Assembly: GCF_014284125.1 (NCBI RefSeq)
Contig: NZ_JACOFX010000001.1
Location: 558,001 to 622,000 of the forward strand
Direction of reading: 5' to 3'
Origin: Undibacterium umbellatum
GTDB lineage: Bacteria > Pseudomonadota > Gammaproteobacteria > Burkholderiales > Burkholderiaceae_D
Length of the DNA stretch: 64,000 bases
The notes beneath the pieces were generated by a model. The model was not told where the DNA came from. It did no database searches and was given only the letters and a program-made list of their open reading frames with translations. How positions within the stretch are numbered: the first letter of the stretch is position 1; each line of letters opens with the position of its first letter. The translations under genes were made by a program, and so were the position numbers. Positions 18,752-27,479 of this stretch are shown here, piece by piece.

Positions 18752-19921
18752 TTATTTCAGTTGGTCATTCAACAATTGCAGGATTTTCTCTGCGACTGGT
18801 GATGAATCCACTTTTCCATCGCTATTATGTACCGACACATGGCTGATTTCACCATTGGCAGCATTTTTGACCAAAATACGATACTTCTGCGCATTTTTTA
18901 CTGCATCAGTGGATGAGCCAAACGAGAACAAACGCGAGAAGAAGCCTTCGCTGGCACCTTTGGTCTTGGCATCAATGTCCTGATCCACATAACGGACAAA
19001 GTACAAGCCTTGCGAACGATCACGATCTTCAACAGTAAAGCCAATGCGATCCAGTGCCAGACCTACCCTGCGCCATGAGCGTTCAAATGCCTCATCTACT
19101 TCAACATAGGTTTTGCCATCGTTTTTCAGCAATTGCGAACGAGCCTTGCCTGGTGTGCTAGGCGCAGCCACAGCAGTTTTAGCTCTTTCACCATCAGTAC
19201 CCAGACGCACCATCAGGCGGGACAGAAATTCTGCTTCCAAACCAGGGTCGACTGCACGAGGCGTCCATACCGTTCCATCTTTTTGTGCACCGACCAATAC
19301 TTCTTGAGCGCCGCGGTGACTGATGTAGATTTCTACCTCGCCATTGGCACCACGTTCCAGACGGGTACGGAATTTGTCACGTTCGCCTGTGGAATACAGT
19401 GAGTCGAGTACTTTACCCAGAGTATTGCGGATAATGTCCTGAGGAATCTTGGCGCGATTTTCTGCCCAATCAGTTTCCATGACACCAGCTTCCTGATTCT
19501 CAACATTGATCAGGAATCCCAGTTCTTGCCAAAAGTCCTTCAACTGTGGCCATAGCGATTCAGGCGTGTCTTTTACCACCAGCCAGCGAGTTGTACCATT
19601 GCGCTCTATGCGCATATTCTGGACTTGCTTGGCTGCGATTATGCCACCGCTACCACTGCTGGCAACTTTGTTTCCTTTTTCCAGGTTATAGCCGGATGCT
19701 GTAGCACTGCTTTTGTTTGCTTCTGGGATAGAAAAACGATTGTCGCGTCGAATTTGCGTCAAATCGGGTGGCACCTCCAGGGATGCGGACGTTGTCTTAC
19801 TGGCGCTTCTATAGTCGATCCTGTTTGGTTCGAGAATATTGCCGATTGAACTACAGCCAGTCAAACCTGCCAGCGCCAATGCGCCTATGATGCCGTTTTT
19901 AGCAACAAAGCTTTTTGCCAT
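18752..19921 (-). CDS. bamC: Outer membrane protein assembly factor BamC (lipoprotein)
   Basis: BamC is a lipoprotein of the complex that folds beta-barrel proteins into the outer membrane. The N-terminus has a signal with lipobox LTGC (about residue 23), then the unstructured PNRIDYRSASK segment known to contact BamD, followed by two helix-grip domains (around residues 105-215 and 265-385). The start at 19921 has GGGA 9 bases upstream; the earlier start at 19948 would precede the signal with extra residues. It follows dapA on the same strand with about 75 bp between, the usual order in Proteobacteria. Confidence 0.93.
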   Translation of the reverse strand: MAKSFVAKNGIIGALALAGLTGCSSIGNILEPNRIDYRSASKTTSASLEVPPDLTQIRRDNRFSIPEANKSSATASGYNLEKGNKVASSGSGGIIAAKQVQNMRIERNGTTRWLVVKDTPESLWPQLKDFWQELGFLINVENQEAGVMETDWAENRAKIPQDIIRNTLGKVLDSLYSTGERDKFRTRLERGANGEVEIYISHRGAQEVLVGAQKDGTVWTPRAVDPGLEAEFLSRLMVRLGTDGERAKTAVAAPSTPGKARSQLLKNDGKTYVEVDEAFERSWRRVGLALDRIGFTVEDRDRSQGLYFVRYVDQDIDAKTKGASEGFFSRLFSFGSSTDAVKNAQKYRILVKNAANGEISHVSVHNSDGKVDSSPVAEKILQLLNDQLK

Positions 19922-19998
19922 GTGAAAGTCCCTACGAATTATTATCAATTAAAACTGCGTGAAGCAAACGTGCGAGTTACCTAGCCGTTCAGGAGAAA

Positions 19999-20883
19999 TC
20001 ATTGTAGTACACCAGCTTCACGCATCGCTGCGCGAACGGTTTCATGATATTGCTCAGCCATAGTCACCAGAGGCAAACGAATACCGCTTGGTATCAGACC
20101 CATTTCCACCATCGCCCATTTCACTGGCAATGGATTGGGCTCAATAAACAATTTATTATGCAAGGGAATCATGCGGTTATTGATGGCAACAGCCTCCTTG
20201 ACATCACCGCGCATGGCAGCTGCACATAATTCATGCATGGCTTTTGGAGCAACATTGGCCGTTACGGAGATATTGCCTTTGCCACCATACAACATGAGCG
20301 CGACTGCAGTTGCATCATCACCTGAATACACGGCAAAGGAAGCAGGTGCCAAGCGTATCAGGTCCGTACCGCGGGCAATATTACCAGTTGCATCCTTAAC
20401 ACCAATGATGCCAGGCACTTGCGCAAGGCGCAATATAGTCTCATTCGACATGTCTGCCACTGTACGGCCGGGCACATTGTATAAAATGATAGGAATATCA
20501 ACAGATTCAGCAATCTTTTTGAAATGCTGATACATGCCTTCCTGGGTAGGACGGTTGTAATAAGGCACGACTTGCAAAGACGCATCGGCACCAGCCTGTT
20601 TTGCGAACTTGGTCAGGTTGATTGCTTCCTCAGTTGAATTGCCGCCAGAACCAGCAATGATAGGGATGCGCTTGTTGGCATGTTCGACCGCCACGCGTAT
20701 TAATTCGCAGTGTTCCTCAACAGAAACAGTGGGAGACTCACCTGTCGTACCAACGATCACGATACCGTCTGTGCCTTCGGCGATATGCCAGTCTATCAAT
20801 TTGCGCAAACATGGCAAATCAAGACTGCCATCTGCATGCATGGGGGTTACGATCGCAACCAGACTACCCTGAATCTTTGTCAT
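19999..20883 (-). CDS. dapA: 4-hydroxy-tetrahydrodipicolinate synthase
   Basis: DapA condenses pyruvate with aspartate semialdehyde in lysine and diaminopimelate synthesis. The TIM-barrel family marks are [14 protein letters not shown] near residue 45, [14 protein letters not shown] near 133, LYNVPGRT near 139-146, and GVKDATGN with the Schiff-base lysine near 161. At 294 residues it is full length. No lysine riboswitch is evident in the 100 bp upstream. It is the upstream partner of bamC. Confidence 0.97.
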   Translation of the reverse strand: MTKIQGSLVAIVTPMHADGSLDLPCLRKLIDWHIAEGTDGIVIVGTTGESPTVSVEEHCELIRVAVEHANKRIPIIAGSGGNSTEEAINLTKFAKQAGADASLQVVPYYNRPTQEGMYQHFKKIAESVDIPIILYNVPGRTVADMSNETILRLAQVPGIIGVKDATGNIARGTDLIRLAPASFAVYSGDDATAVALMLYGGKGNISVTANVAPKAMHELCAAAMRGDVKEAVAINNRMIPLHNKLFIEPNPLPVKWAMVEMGLIPSGIRLPLVTMAEQYHETVRAAMREAGVLQ

Positions 20884-20982
20884 GTTAATGCAAGAAAAAA
20901 GTAAAACCCTGATTGTAGCGGATACACTGCTAATCTGGGCGCAAATAGCTGGAATAAGCCTCTAAACTTGTGAGCATTTGCT

Positions 20983-21582
20983 TCAAAGCCGATCCAAAAC
21001 AGTGATCTTTCCAGTCTTTCTGGCACAAATACGCTGCACCATGCCTGGTTTGGGCTGCTCTACATAGCCATCCTCGTAAGCAATAACGCTCATCTCCACC
21101 TGGGAGTTAGACTGCATTTGCGCGAGAAGTTCGCCGTGACGTAACAAAAAAGCCGGATTAGAGGGTTTACCAAAATTTTCATTGCCGGCAGCAAAGGTTT
21201 CGTAAATCAAAATGCCATCTGGTTTAAGGCTGGCGAGCAAGTGCGGGAATAATGGGCGGTGCAGGTAATTGCAAACGATGATGGAAGCAAAACTATGCTC
21301 AGCAAATGGCCAATCGTAACCGGCCTCACCAGACTCTAAATCATGTAACTGTGTTTCGATACCCGCCGCATTCAAGGCAGGAAATCCCTGATCACTTTTG
21401 TCCAACCCCAGAACGGACGAACCTAGTTCACGCAAGTAAAAGCTGTTTCTACCACTACCGCAGGCCAGGTCCAACATGACCCCATTCTGCGCACTCAGCA
21501 AATGAGAAAACCGCATTAACCAGGAGGAAGCCATATCACTCTGCTGAGCACAGCTCCCATGATGTTTCACCTGCTTCGTCAA
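20983..21582 (-). CDS. Class I SAM-dependent methyltransferase
   Basis: The 199-residue protein has a Rossmann methyltransferase fold: motif I LDLACGSGRNSFYL near residue 38, an acidic ribose-binding residue in VLGLDKSD, and a motif IV region ASIIVCNYLHRPL. It resembles TehB-like small-molecule methyltransferases, but the substrate cannot be told. There is no membrane or signal segment. The gene stands between the M50-like gene and dapA on the same strand, an arrangement that hints at co-transcription but gives no functional clue. Confidence 0.85.
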   Translation of the reverse strand: MTKQVKHHGSCAQQSDMASSWLMRFSHLLSAQNGVMLDLACGSGRNSFYLRELGSSVLGLDKSDQGFPALNAAGIETQLHDLESGEAGYDWPFAEHSFASIIVCNYLHRPLFPHLLASLKPDGILIYETFAAGNENFGKPSNPAFLLRHGELLAQMQSNSQVEMSVIAYEDGYVEQPKPGMVQRICARKTGKITVLDRL

Positions 21583-21610
21583 TATTCCTCTCCTTCATCA
21601 AACCGCATAT

Positions 21611-22270
21611 TTAAGTCAGCAACGCAATAAAAGGTGATGCCAGCAACTGCAAAACAAAGTTGCCAACGGTCATCACAGGAATCATCCAATATTGCAAAAC
21701 ATGAAGCAGGGCCAGACCTATGAGGATAAAGAAACAGTACGGCTCTATCTTTGCATACTTGTAGGCTTGCGCATGGGGCAACAAACTCAGTATGATCTGT
21801 CCGCCTGCAAGAGGTGGAATCGGCAATAAATGAAACGCAAACATGGCTAGATTGGTCAACACACCTGCTGTCGCCATTTCCTTGAAAAATGGTTCTTTGA
21901 CAGACAATGCGACGAGCAGAATAGACAATAACATCCAGGCAAATCCCATCAGCAGATTAACTGCCGGACCAGACAATGCTATCCATTTCAAATTCTTTTT
22001 TGGGTCGCGCAACATGGAGTAATTGAGAGGCATGGGCTTAGCATAACCAAACAAGAATGCCCCTTGAGTCACCAGATAAAGAACCACAGGAATGACCAGC
22101 GTTCCCATGGGATCGATATGTACCACGGGATTGAAACTCAAGCGCCCTTGCGCCTTCGCAGTTGTGTCGCCAAAATAGCGCGCAGCATAACCACGCGCCG
22201 CTTCATACAGGGTAATGGCAAAAATAACAGGCAAGGCATAAACCAAAACGGTTTGTATCAATTCATTCAT
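21611..22270 (-). CDS. M50 (site-2 protease)-like membrane protein lacking metal ligands
   Basis: The 219-residue protein has the hydrophobic segments and flanking motifs of the small S2P branch: GYAARYFGDTTAKAQGRLSF, then HIDPMGT, LFGYAKPMP and ALSGPAVNLLMG. The zinc motif HEAAH, however, reads Y22-E23-A24-A25-R26, and the second motif, normally NLLPIPPLDGG, reads H147-L-L-P-I-P-P-L-A155-G-G. So both histidine ligands and the aspartate ligand are gone, while the catalytic glutamate remains. I checked the codons (TAT, CGT, GCA). It should not act as a zinc protease; a binding or chaperone-like role is only inferred. The frame is intact and lies between the YciO-like gene and the methyltransferase gene. 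Confidence 0.85.
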   Translation of the reverse strand: MNELIQTVLVYALPVIFAITLYEAARGYAARYFGDTTAKAQGRLSFNPVVHIDPMGTLVIPVVLYLVTQGAFLFGYAKPMPLNYSMLRDPKKNLKWIALSGPAVNLLMGFAWMLLSILLVALSVKEPFFKEMATAGVLTNLAMFAFHLLPIPPLAGGQIILSLLPHAQAYKYAKIEPYCFFILIGLALLHVLQYWMIPVMTVGNFVLQLLASPFIALLT

Positions 22271-22345
22271 GTATCAGCTCTAAGTAGTTCTAAGTCGTTA
22301 GAATGCGAGAAAATTCTCAGTCGCGAGATTGGTCAGACTGACAGA

Positions 22346-22969
22346 TTACAGCCCAAACAAGGCAACGTCCCCGCGTCCCTGACGCACAAGTTCCGGCGCA
22401 TCGCCAGTCATATCTATTACCGTGGTTGGCACCAGGCTGCAAGCACCGCCATCGATGACCAGATCGACGAGTTTCGCCAGTCTTTCTCTGACCTGCTCAG
22501 GGTCGGTCAAAGGCTCTTCCTCGTCTGGCAAAATCAGGGTCGTACCCAGCAAAGGCTGCTTCAACTCTTCCAGCAAGGCATGGGTAATGGAATTTTCAGG
22601 CACGCGCAAACCTATGGTCTTGCGAGAAGGGTGACTCAGGCGGCGTGGCACCTCCTTGGTCGCCTCGAGAATAAAGGTATAAGGCCCAGGCGTGGCTGCC
22701 TTCAACATGCGGTACTGGCGATTATCAACCTTGGCATATAGAGAAATCTCAGACAGGTCACGGCAGAGCAAAGTCAGATGATGCTTTTCATCGACGCCAC
22801 GGATTTTGCGCAGGCGCGTGACGGCATCCTTATCGTCCAGGTGACAAACCAGCGCATAGCAAGAATCCGTAGGCAAGGCAACGATGCCACCATTATCGAT
22901 AATCTGCACTGCCTGCTTGATCAATCTCAGTTGCGGATTATCAGGATGAATTTGAAAAAATTGGCTCAT
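22346..22969 (-). CDS. YciO/TsaC/Sua5 family protein
   Basis: The 207-residue single-domain protein has the YrdC/Sua5 RNA- and nucleotide-binding fold, with GGIVALPTDSCYALVCHL near residue 28, the conserved KIRGVDEKHHLTLLCRDL segment near residue 55, and ATPGPYTFIL near 92. The sequence fits the YciO branch better than TsaC itself, since true TsaC carries a KxR-(S/T)xN ATP site that differs here. Role in tRNA threonylcarbamoyl-adenosine synthesis is therefore uncertain. Its start is 22969, only a few bases after a terminator-like hairpin for htpX. Confidence 0.88.
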   Translation of the reverse strand: MSQFFQIHPDNPQLRLIKQAVQIIDNGGIVALPTDSCYALVCHLDDKDAVTRLRKIRGVDEKHHLTLLCRDLSEISLYAKVDNRQYRMLKAATPGPYTFILEATKEVPRRLSHPSRKTIGLRVPENSITHALLEELKQPLLGTTLILPDEEEPLTDPEQVRERLAKLVDLVIDGGACSLVPTTVIDMTGDAPELVRQGRGDVALFGL

Positions 22970-22970
22970 A

Positions 22971-23002
22971 AAAAGAAGAAAGGCGGTAGCTCTGCTACCG
23001 CC
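22971..23002 (-). terminator. Terminator downstream of htpX
   Basis: Read on the minus strand, GGCGGTAGC/GCTACCGCC forms a 9-bp stem with a 3-base loop, followed by TTTCTTCTTTT. It lies 20 bp after the htpX stop and just before the YciO gene start, so it partly isolates the two genes. Confidence 0.85.
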
Positions 23003-23022
23003 ACAAAATTAATTACCGAAAA

Positions 23023-23898
23023 TTAACGCATATTCTGCAATGCGGCAATACGTTGTTCCAGCGGAGGATGGGTAGAAAACAAAGCACTCCAACCTGGTTT
23101 ATCACTAATCCCTGACGCCGCCATGGATTGTGGCAATGCACCTGGCTGCAAACCACCCAGTTTTGCCAAAGCGTGCATCATGGGCTGACTGTTGCCCAGC
23201 AATTTGGCAGAACCGGCATCTGCACGAAATTCACGTTGACGGGAAAACCAGGCAACGATCATGGATGCAGCAATACCAAACACAATCTCACAAACAAACA
23301 CTGTGATCATATAACCAATGCCCGGCCTGCTATCATTACCATTACGAAATACCGCTTTATCGACAACATAACCAACTACACGCGCCAGGAATACTACAAA
23401 AGTATTCACTACGCCCTGTATCAACGTCATAGTCACCATGTCGCCATTCGCGATATGGGCAACTTCATGCCCTAGTACGGCTTCAACTTCTTCCCGTGTC
23501 ATACCGTTAAGCAAACCTGTAGAAACAGCTACCAGGGCCGAGTTTTTAAAAGCACCCGTGGCAAAGGCATTCGCCTCACCATTATATATCGCTACCTCGG
23601 GCATGCCGATACCGGCTCTCTCTGACAGAGCCTTAACAGTATTGACCAGCCACAACTCTGTCGATGTAGAGGGTGACTCTATGACCTTGGCACCTGTTGA
23701 CCATTTTGCCATGGGCTTGCTGATCAGCAAGGAAAAAATGGCGCCCGTAAAACCCACTACCAGGGAAAAGGCCAGCAGCGTCGATAGTTGCAAACCGTTA
23801 GCCGTCAAAAACCGGTTAACGCCCAGCAAAGACAAGACCACGGACATGACGGCGACAACCGCCAGATTTGTCAGCAAAAACAGGACTATACGTTTCAT
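23023..23898 (-). CDS. htpX: Membrane zinc metalloprotease HtpX
   Basis: HtpX (M48 family) is an inner-membrane protease that helps remove damaged membrane proteins. Two N-terminal membrane helices (residues about 5-25 and 35-55) precede the zinc motif [10 protein letters not shown]; two more hydrophobic helices follow, then the third ligand region [13 protein letters not shown]. The 291-residue length is standard. The ATG at 23898 is fixed by GGAGG five bases upstream, rather than the ATG at 23928. A terminator follows the stop. Confidence 0.96.
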   Translation of the reverse strand: MKRIVLFLLTNLAVVAVMSVVLSLLGVNRFLTANGLQLSTLLAFSLVVGFTGAIFSLLISKPMAKWSTGAKVIESPSTSTELWLVNTVKALSERAGIGMPEVAIYNGEANAFATGAFKNSALVAVSTGLLNGMTREEVEAVLGHEVAHIANGDMVTMTLIQGVVNTFVVFLARVVGYVVDKAVFRNGNDSRPGIGYMITVFVCEIVFGIAASMIVAWFSRQREFRADAGSAKLLGNSQPMMHALAKLGGLQPGALPQSMAASGISDKPGWSALFSTHPPLEQRIAALQNMR

Positions 23899-23972
23899 GA
23901 ATACCTCCACTGGGAACACACGATTCATACCCTGTTAGATATGGCTTAAGCCCGCATTTTCAAGGCTGCGTT

Positions 23973-24863
23973 TCAAGGTAGCGACCACTGCTCCCATACT
24001 GGCTTGGCCATTTTTGGCAAAACCGGCAAACGACCTATGTCCACTTCTGCATCTTGAGGAGAATGAAAGTCTGAGCCACGTGAAGACAGGAAGCCATAAT
24101 GAGCCGCTATCCTGGTGTACTCATCATATTGATCGACCGTGTGGCTACCCGTCACTGTTTCTATTGCCAGACCACCAAGGTTTTTAAACTCAGTGAAAAA
24201 GGCATCATATGCCAGCGGACTCAGGTCATACCGTCCCGGGTGCGCCACCACCGCCATACCACCGGCGCCGCGTATCCAGCCTACTGCCTCAGACAGCGTT
24301 GCCCAGCGGTGCGGCACAAAACCTGGCTTGCCATCTGCCAGATAATGCCGGAAAACATCGGACACTGTGGCGCAAGCGCCAATCTCGACCAGGTACCGGG
24401 CAAAATGCGAACGTGAAATCAGGTCTGGATTGCCAACGTACTTAAGCGCACCTTCATAGCTATTCGCTATACCAGCCTTGCTTAACAGTTCGGCAGCCAT
24501 ATCGCGCGCCCGACTCTCTCGACCCGAGCGAGTGTGCGCCAAGCCGTTTACCAGATCAGGATTGGTTTCGTCGAGATTCAGTCCGACGATATGGATAGTC
24601 TTGCCAGCCCAGGTGATAGAAATTTCTACACCGGGAATATAAATCATCCCCAGATCAAGAGCCGCCTCGCGCGCCTCGGGAATGCCGCGCACCTCATCAT
24701 GATCAGTCAGCGCCCATACGTCAACACCATTAGCTTTGGCACGTACGGCAAGTTGGGCTGGTGCCAGCACACCATCAGAGACGATGGAATGGCTATGCAA
24801 ATCGGCATTTAGTTCTGGAGATAACATGATGAATACGATGAAAATCAGGCTGACGGTCTTCAT
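23973..24863 (-). CDS. PHP-domain phosphatase, 3',5'-nucleoside bisphosphate phosphatase / RNase AM type
   Basis: The PHP metal-site motifs are present: NADLHSHSIVSDG, ALTDHDEVRGIPEA, and later RSHFARYLVE and GRYDLSPL, with SRGSDFHSP at the end. The YciV/RnmA family to which this belongs hydrolyses 3',5'-bisphosphonucleotides and trims RNA ends. The start at 24863 has GGGGA a few bases upstream but puts 12 hydrophobic residues (VSLIFIVFIM) before the domain; the ATG at 24827 gives the usual short N-terminus but lacks a ribosome site. I keep the first. The gene is upstream of htpX on the same strand. Confidence 0.88.
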   Translation of the reverse strand: MKTVSLIFIVFIMLSPELNADLHSHSIVSDGVLAPAQLAVRAKANGVDVWALTDHDEVRGIPEAREAALDLGMIYIPGVEISITWAGKTIHIVGLNLDETNPDLVNGLAHTRSGRESRARDMAAELLSKAGIANSYEGALKYVGNPDLISRSHFARYLVEIGACATVSDVFRHYLADGKPGFVPHRWATLSEAVGWIRGAGGMAVVAHPGRYDLSPLAYDAFFTEFKNLGGLAIETVTGSHTVDQYDEYTRIAAHYGFLSSRGSDFHSPQDAEVDIGRLPVLPKMAKPVWEQWSLP

Positions 24864-24942
24864 CTTTTCCCCGGACTGCCTGTTTTAGCCAGGAATTACT
24901 TGCCTATACACCGCCTTCTGCAAGTATTGTACTCTTCGTGAC

Positions 24943-24971
24943 AGGATCGTGCTGCACTGCACGATCCTTTG
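24943..24971. terminator. Terminator-like hairpin between TonB-receptor and PHP genes
   Basis: A perfect 10-bp stem AGGATCGTGC/GCACGATCCT is followed on the plus strand by TTTGTTTTT. The T-run is on the plus side although both flanking genes are on the minus strand, where the tail after the stem is not T-rich. It may still act as a weak stop for the receptor gene. Confidence 0.5.
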
Positions 24972-24986
24972 TTTTTATGGCATGAC

Positions 24987-27302
24987 TTACAGTTTCATCT
25001 CTACACGCAAAGTCCAGGTGGTGTAGGTTTTGGATGTGTTGTAGTCAAGACGGTTGAGTGAATCAGAGTTAATGATGCTGCCGCTCTCATAATCATTGGC
25101 CCGCAGATTATTGGCAGACAAACGCACTTGCAAGTTCGGGTTGAATTTCCACAAGCCATACAGATCAAGCTGACGCTTTATACCTGTCTGATTGATCTGG
25201 ATATTGCTGCTTTGTATCTCATAGGCAGGCGTCCAGTTGATATTGCCACCTACCGTCAGCGCGGTGCCTGTCGGACGATAGTCCAGCCCAAAATTTGCAG
25301 TTTGCGTAGGCTGCTGATCAAGGCGATTGTTTGGCCCCTGAATATCATCCACACTGGACCAGAAATGACTGTAGTTGCTGCGCACATCAATAGCCGGGCC
25401 ATCAGGGAAAAATTCCTGCAGTTGAAATTTCGCTTCCAGCTCTATGCCTTTGGTCGTTGCATGACCGATATTCACAGGCTTGGACACCTGACGTGGCTTG
25501 TACTTGCCATCAGCCGGATCCAAAACTTGAACTTCCTCTGTGTTTCTGCGAATCAGATTATCAATATTTCTTACAAAGAAGTTGGCGCTTATGATGCCGG
25601 CCCTTGTCAAGTAATGTTCATAGGCGATATCAATGCCCTTGGACAGTTCTGGTTTCAGGTATGGATTGCCAGTGCGATCAGGGCGAAAAACACTGTTCTG
25701 ATTGGAAATACTGGTCACAGCAATCAAATCATTCAATGCTGGCGCACGATAACTTTGCGTCAGACTGGCTCTGATCTGATCTTTGCCAGCACCAGGAATA
25801 CGCCAGACGCCATGTAAGACTGGGCTCCAGACACTGCTGGCATTTTCTATTGACTGCCCCGCAACGATGCTGCTGGTTCTGATGCCCTCCCAGCGCAAAC
25901 CTGCGTAGGCAGAAAACTGTGCGTTGATATCAAACTCATCTTGCGCAAAAACAGCCAGTCGGCGGGTATTTGCATCCAGGTTATCACCAGACTCTGCAAA
26001 CTGCGCCTTGCCATTATTCAGTGAAATACGGGTCTGGCTGCGCTTGCCCATTTCCATGTCCCAACCTGCTGCCAAAGTGTGGCCTTCGCCATAGGGCATG
26101 GTGAATTTACCACCGGTATTGATACTGCTGTCCCGGGTATTGTTGACGTCGCTGATTACATCTATCTGCTTGCCATTCTTATCAAACTGGTAGCGCAAGG
26201 AATTGCTTTCCATCTTGCCGAGACCACCACCAAATCTGATATTCAGTTTCGAGTTACCCTCGAACTTATGCTGCCAGTTAGCAAAACCACGCAAGAATGT
26301 TGTTTCCGAACGAGCAGATCCGGTTGCCACTGCAAAATCCTCAACAGTATTCGTATTAAGGTCTGCTTTAGGAGAGCGATAAATTTCGTTGACCGTGCTT
26401 TGAGTACTGGAATCACTCCGTGAATTCATCAGGAACGGCTGCATCATCAAGGTATCGCCATTTTCAAATTTGTAGTTGAAACGCGGTGTTAAATGAATGC
26501 CGGTCGTTTTGCGATTGGTTTGATCATATTGATCTTGTATCAATGTATCACCTCCATTCTGGTTTTTTTCATTAGTCAACGTACTACCATCATCATGCTG
26601 GCGATTCTGAAAAACAGAACCACTCAAGGCATACGACAAACTACCAATTTCACCAGGCACGGTCAGCGATACATTCGGTGCCAGCCTGCCTTCTTCATAA
26701 GCCAGGGACAATTTCAGGTCGATATCTTTTTGCTTATATTCTTCTCGCAAGACTATGTTGATCGTGCCGGCAATTGCCTGGGTACTATATTCAGCAACCG
26801 AGCCACGGATAATTTCTATGCGCTCCACCTGGTCAGGTGTCAGGCTATCCATGGAAAAACCACGGGGTGCTCTTTCGCCATTCAGCAATATCTGGGTATA
26901 GCCATTACCCATACCGCGCATGCGTATGTCACCACCACGGCCAGGACGCCCGCCCACTGTTACACCGGGCAAACGTTTAAGCACGTCGCCGATGCTGCTG
27001 TCACCATTCCTATCCAATTCTTCCCGGCCAAAAATAATCTTGGCAGCTGTTGATTGACGGCGCGCTTCCTGATCAGTACGACCACCGCTGATGGTGACCT
27101 TCTGAACCCCGTCATTCGTTGAAGGCGCAACTATTTTCTTGTCGTCAGACTTTGCTTTTGCTTTGACCTTGGCATCTTGCGTGGTTTCTTCCAAATTTTT
27201 AGCAGGCTCGGATGAAGTTGTTTGCGCATACGCAAATGAACTTACCGAGAAAGCACTGGCGACTGTCAGTGTCAGAGTACGCAATCTTAATTTTGGATAC
27301 AT
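24987..27302 (-). CDS. TonB-dependent outer membrane receptor
   Basis: The product is a TonB-dependent outer membrane beta-barrel that takes up a ligand using energy from the inner membrane. A signal peptide (MYPKLRLR, hydrophobic core, SSFAYAQ) is followed by a plug domain about residues 75-190 (SIGDVLKRLPGVTVGG and GNGYTQILLNGERAP) and a long barrel. A KAKAKSDDKK-like linker sits before the plug. The start at 27302 matches the signal; ATGs at 27359 and 27332 would precede it with extra residues. The substrate is unknown, and no siderophore genes are near. Total length is 771 residues. Confidence 0.9.
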   Translation of the reverse strand: MYPKLRLRTLTLTVASAFSVSSFAYAQTTSSEPAKNLEETTQDAKVKAKAKSDDKKIVAPSTNDGVQKVTISGGRTDQEARRQSTAAKIIFGREELDRNGDSSIGDVLKRLPGVTVGGRPGRGGDIRMRGMGNGYTQILLNGERAPRGFSMDSLTPDQVERIEIIRGSVAEYSTQAIAGTINIVLREEYKQKDIDLKLSLAYEEGRLAPNVSLTVPGEIGSLSYALSGSVFQNRQHDDGSTLTNEKNQNGGDTLIQDQYDQTNRKTTGIHLTPRFNYKFENGDTLMMQPFLMNSRSDSSTQSTVNEIYRSPKADLNTNTVEDFAVATGSARSETTFLRGFANWQHKFEGNSKLNIRFGGGLGKMESNSLRYQFDKNGKQIDVISDVNNTRDSSINTGGKFTMPYGEGHTLAAGWDMEMGKRSQTRISLNNGKAQFAESGDNLDANTRRLAVFAQDEFDINAQFSAYAGLRWEGIRTSSIVAGQSIENASSVWSPVLHGVWRIPGAGKDQIRASLTQSYRAPALNDLIAVTSISNQNSVFRPDRTGNPYLKPELSKGIDIAYEHYLTRAGIISANFFVRNIDNLIRRNTEEVQVLDPADGKYKPRQVSKPVNIGHATTKGIELEAKFQLQEFFPDGPAIDVRSNYSHFWSSVDDIQGPNNRLDQQPTQTANFGLDYRPTGTALTVGGNINWTPAYEIQSSNIQINQTGIKRQLDLYGLWKFNPNLQVRLSANNLRANDYESGSIINSDSLNRLDYNTSKTYTTWTLRVEMKL

Positions 27303-27332
27303 AGGTTTCAAACATAAAAACACAACACTCAT

Positions 27333-27355
27333 GAGCGCAAGCAAGTCCTGCGCTC
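27333..27355 (-). promoter_or_regulatory. Hairpin in the 5' leader of the TonB-receptor gene
   Basis: GAGCGCA and TGCGCTC form a 7-bp stem with a 9-base loop, ending about 31 bp upstream of the start codon, with outer CATG sequences on both sides. It could affect mRNA stability or translation; function is not shown. Confidence 0.35.
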
Positions 27356-27405
27356 TCATGTCGAGATTGTATTTTTAAGCAAGCCTGAATACCAGCGAAG
27401 GCCGC

Positions 27406-27421
27406 TCCATATTTGTATGGA
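27406..27421. promoter_or_regulatory. Inverted repeat upstream of the TonB-receptor gene
   Basis: TCCATA-TTTG-TATGGA is a perfect 6-bp inverted repeat with a 4-base spacer, about 104 bp upstream of the receptor start. It resembles a dimeric-repressor operator; no regulator is identified. Confidence 0.35.
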
Positions 27422-27479
27422 ATTGAAACAACATGTCTGTGTCAGTTACTTTGCGATACCCGACAACAATGACGGTTAA

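Noticed and set aside
19884..20998. A lysine riboswitch upstream of dapA
   Set aside because: The roughly 100 bp between dapA and the methyltransferase gene is too short and shows no lysine-riboswitch-like set of stems.
25128..25817. A 229-residue plus-strand frame inside the TonB-receptor gene
   Set aside because: The minus-strand receptor has a signal peptide, plug and barrel; the plus frame shows no recognisable domain.
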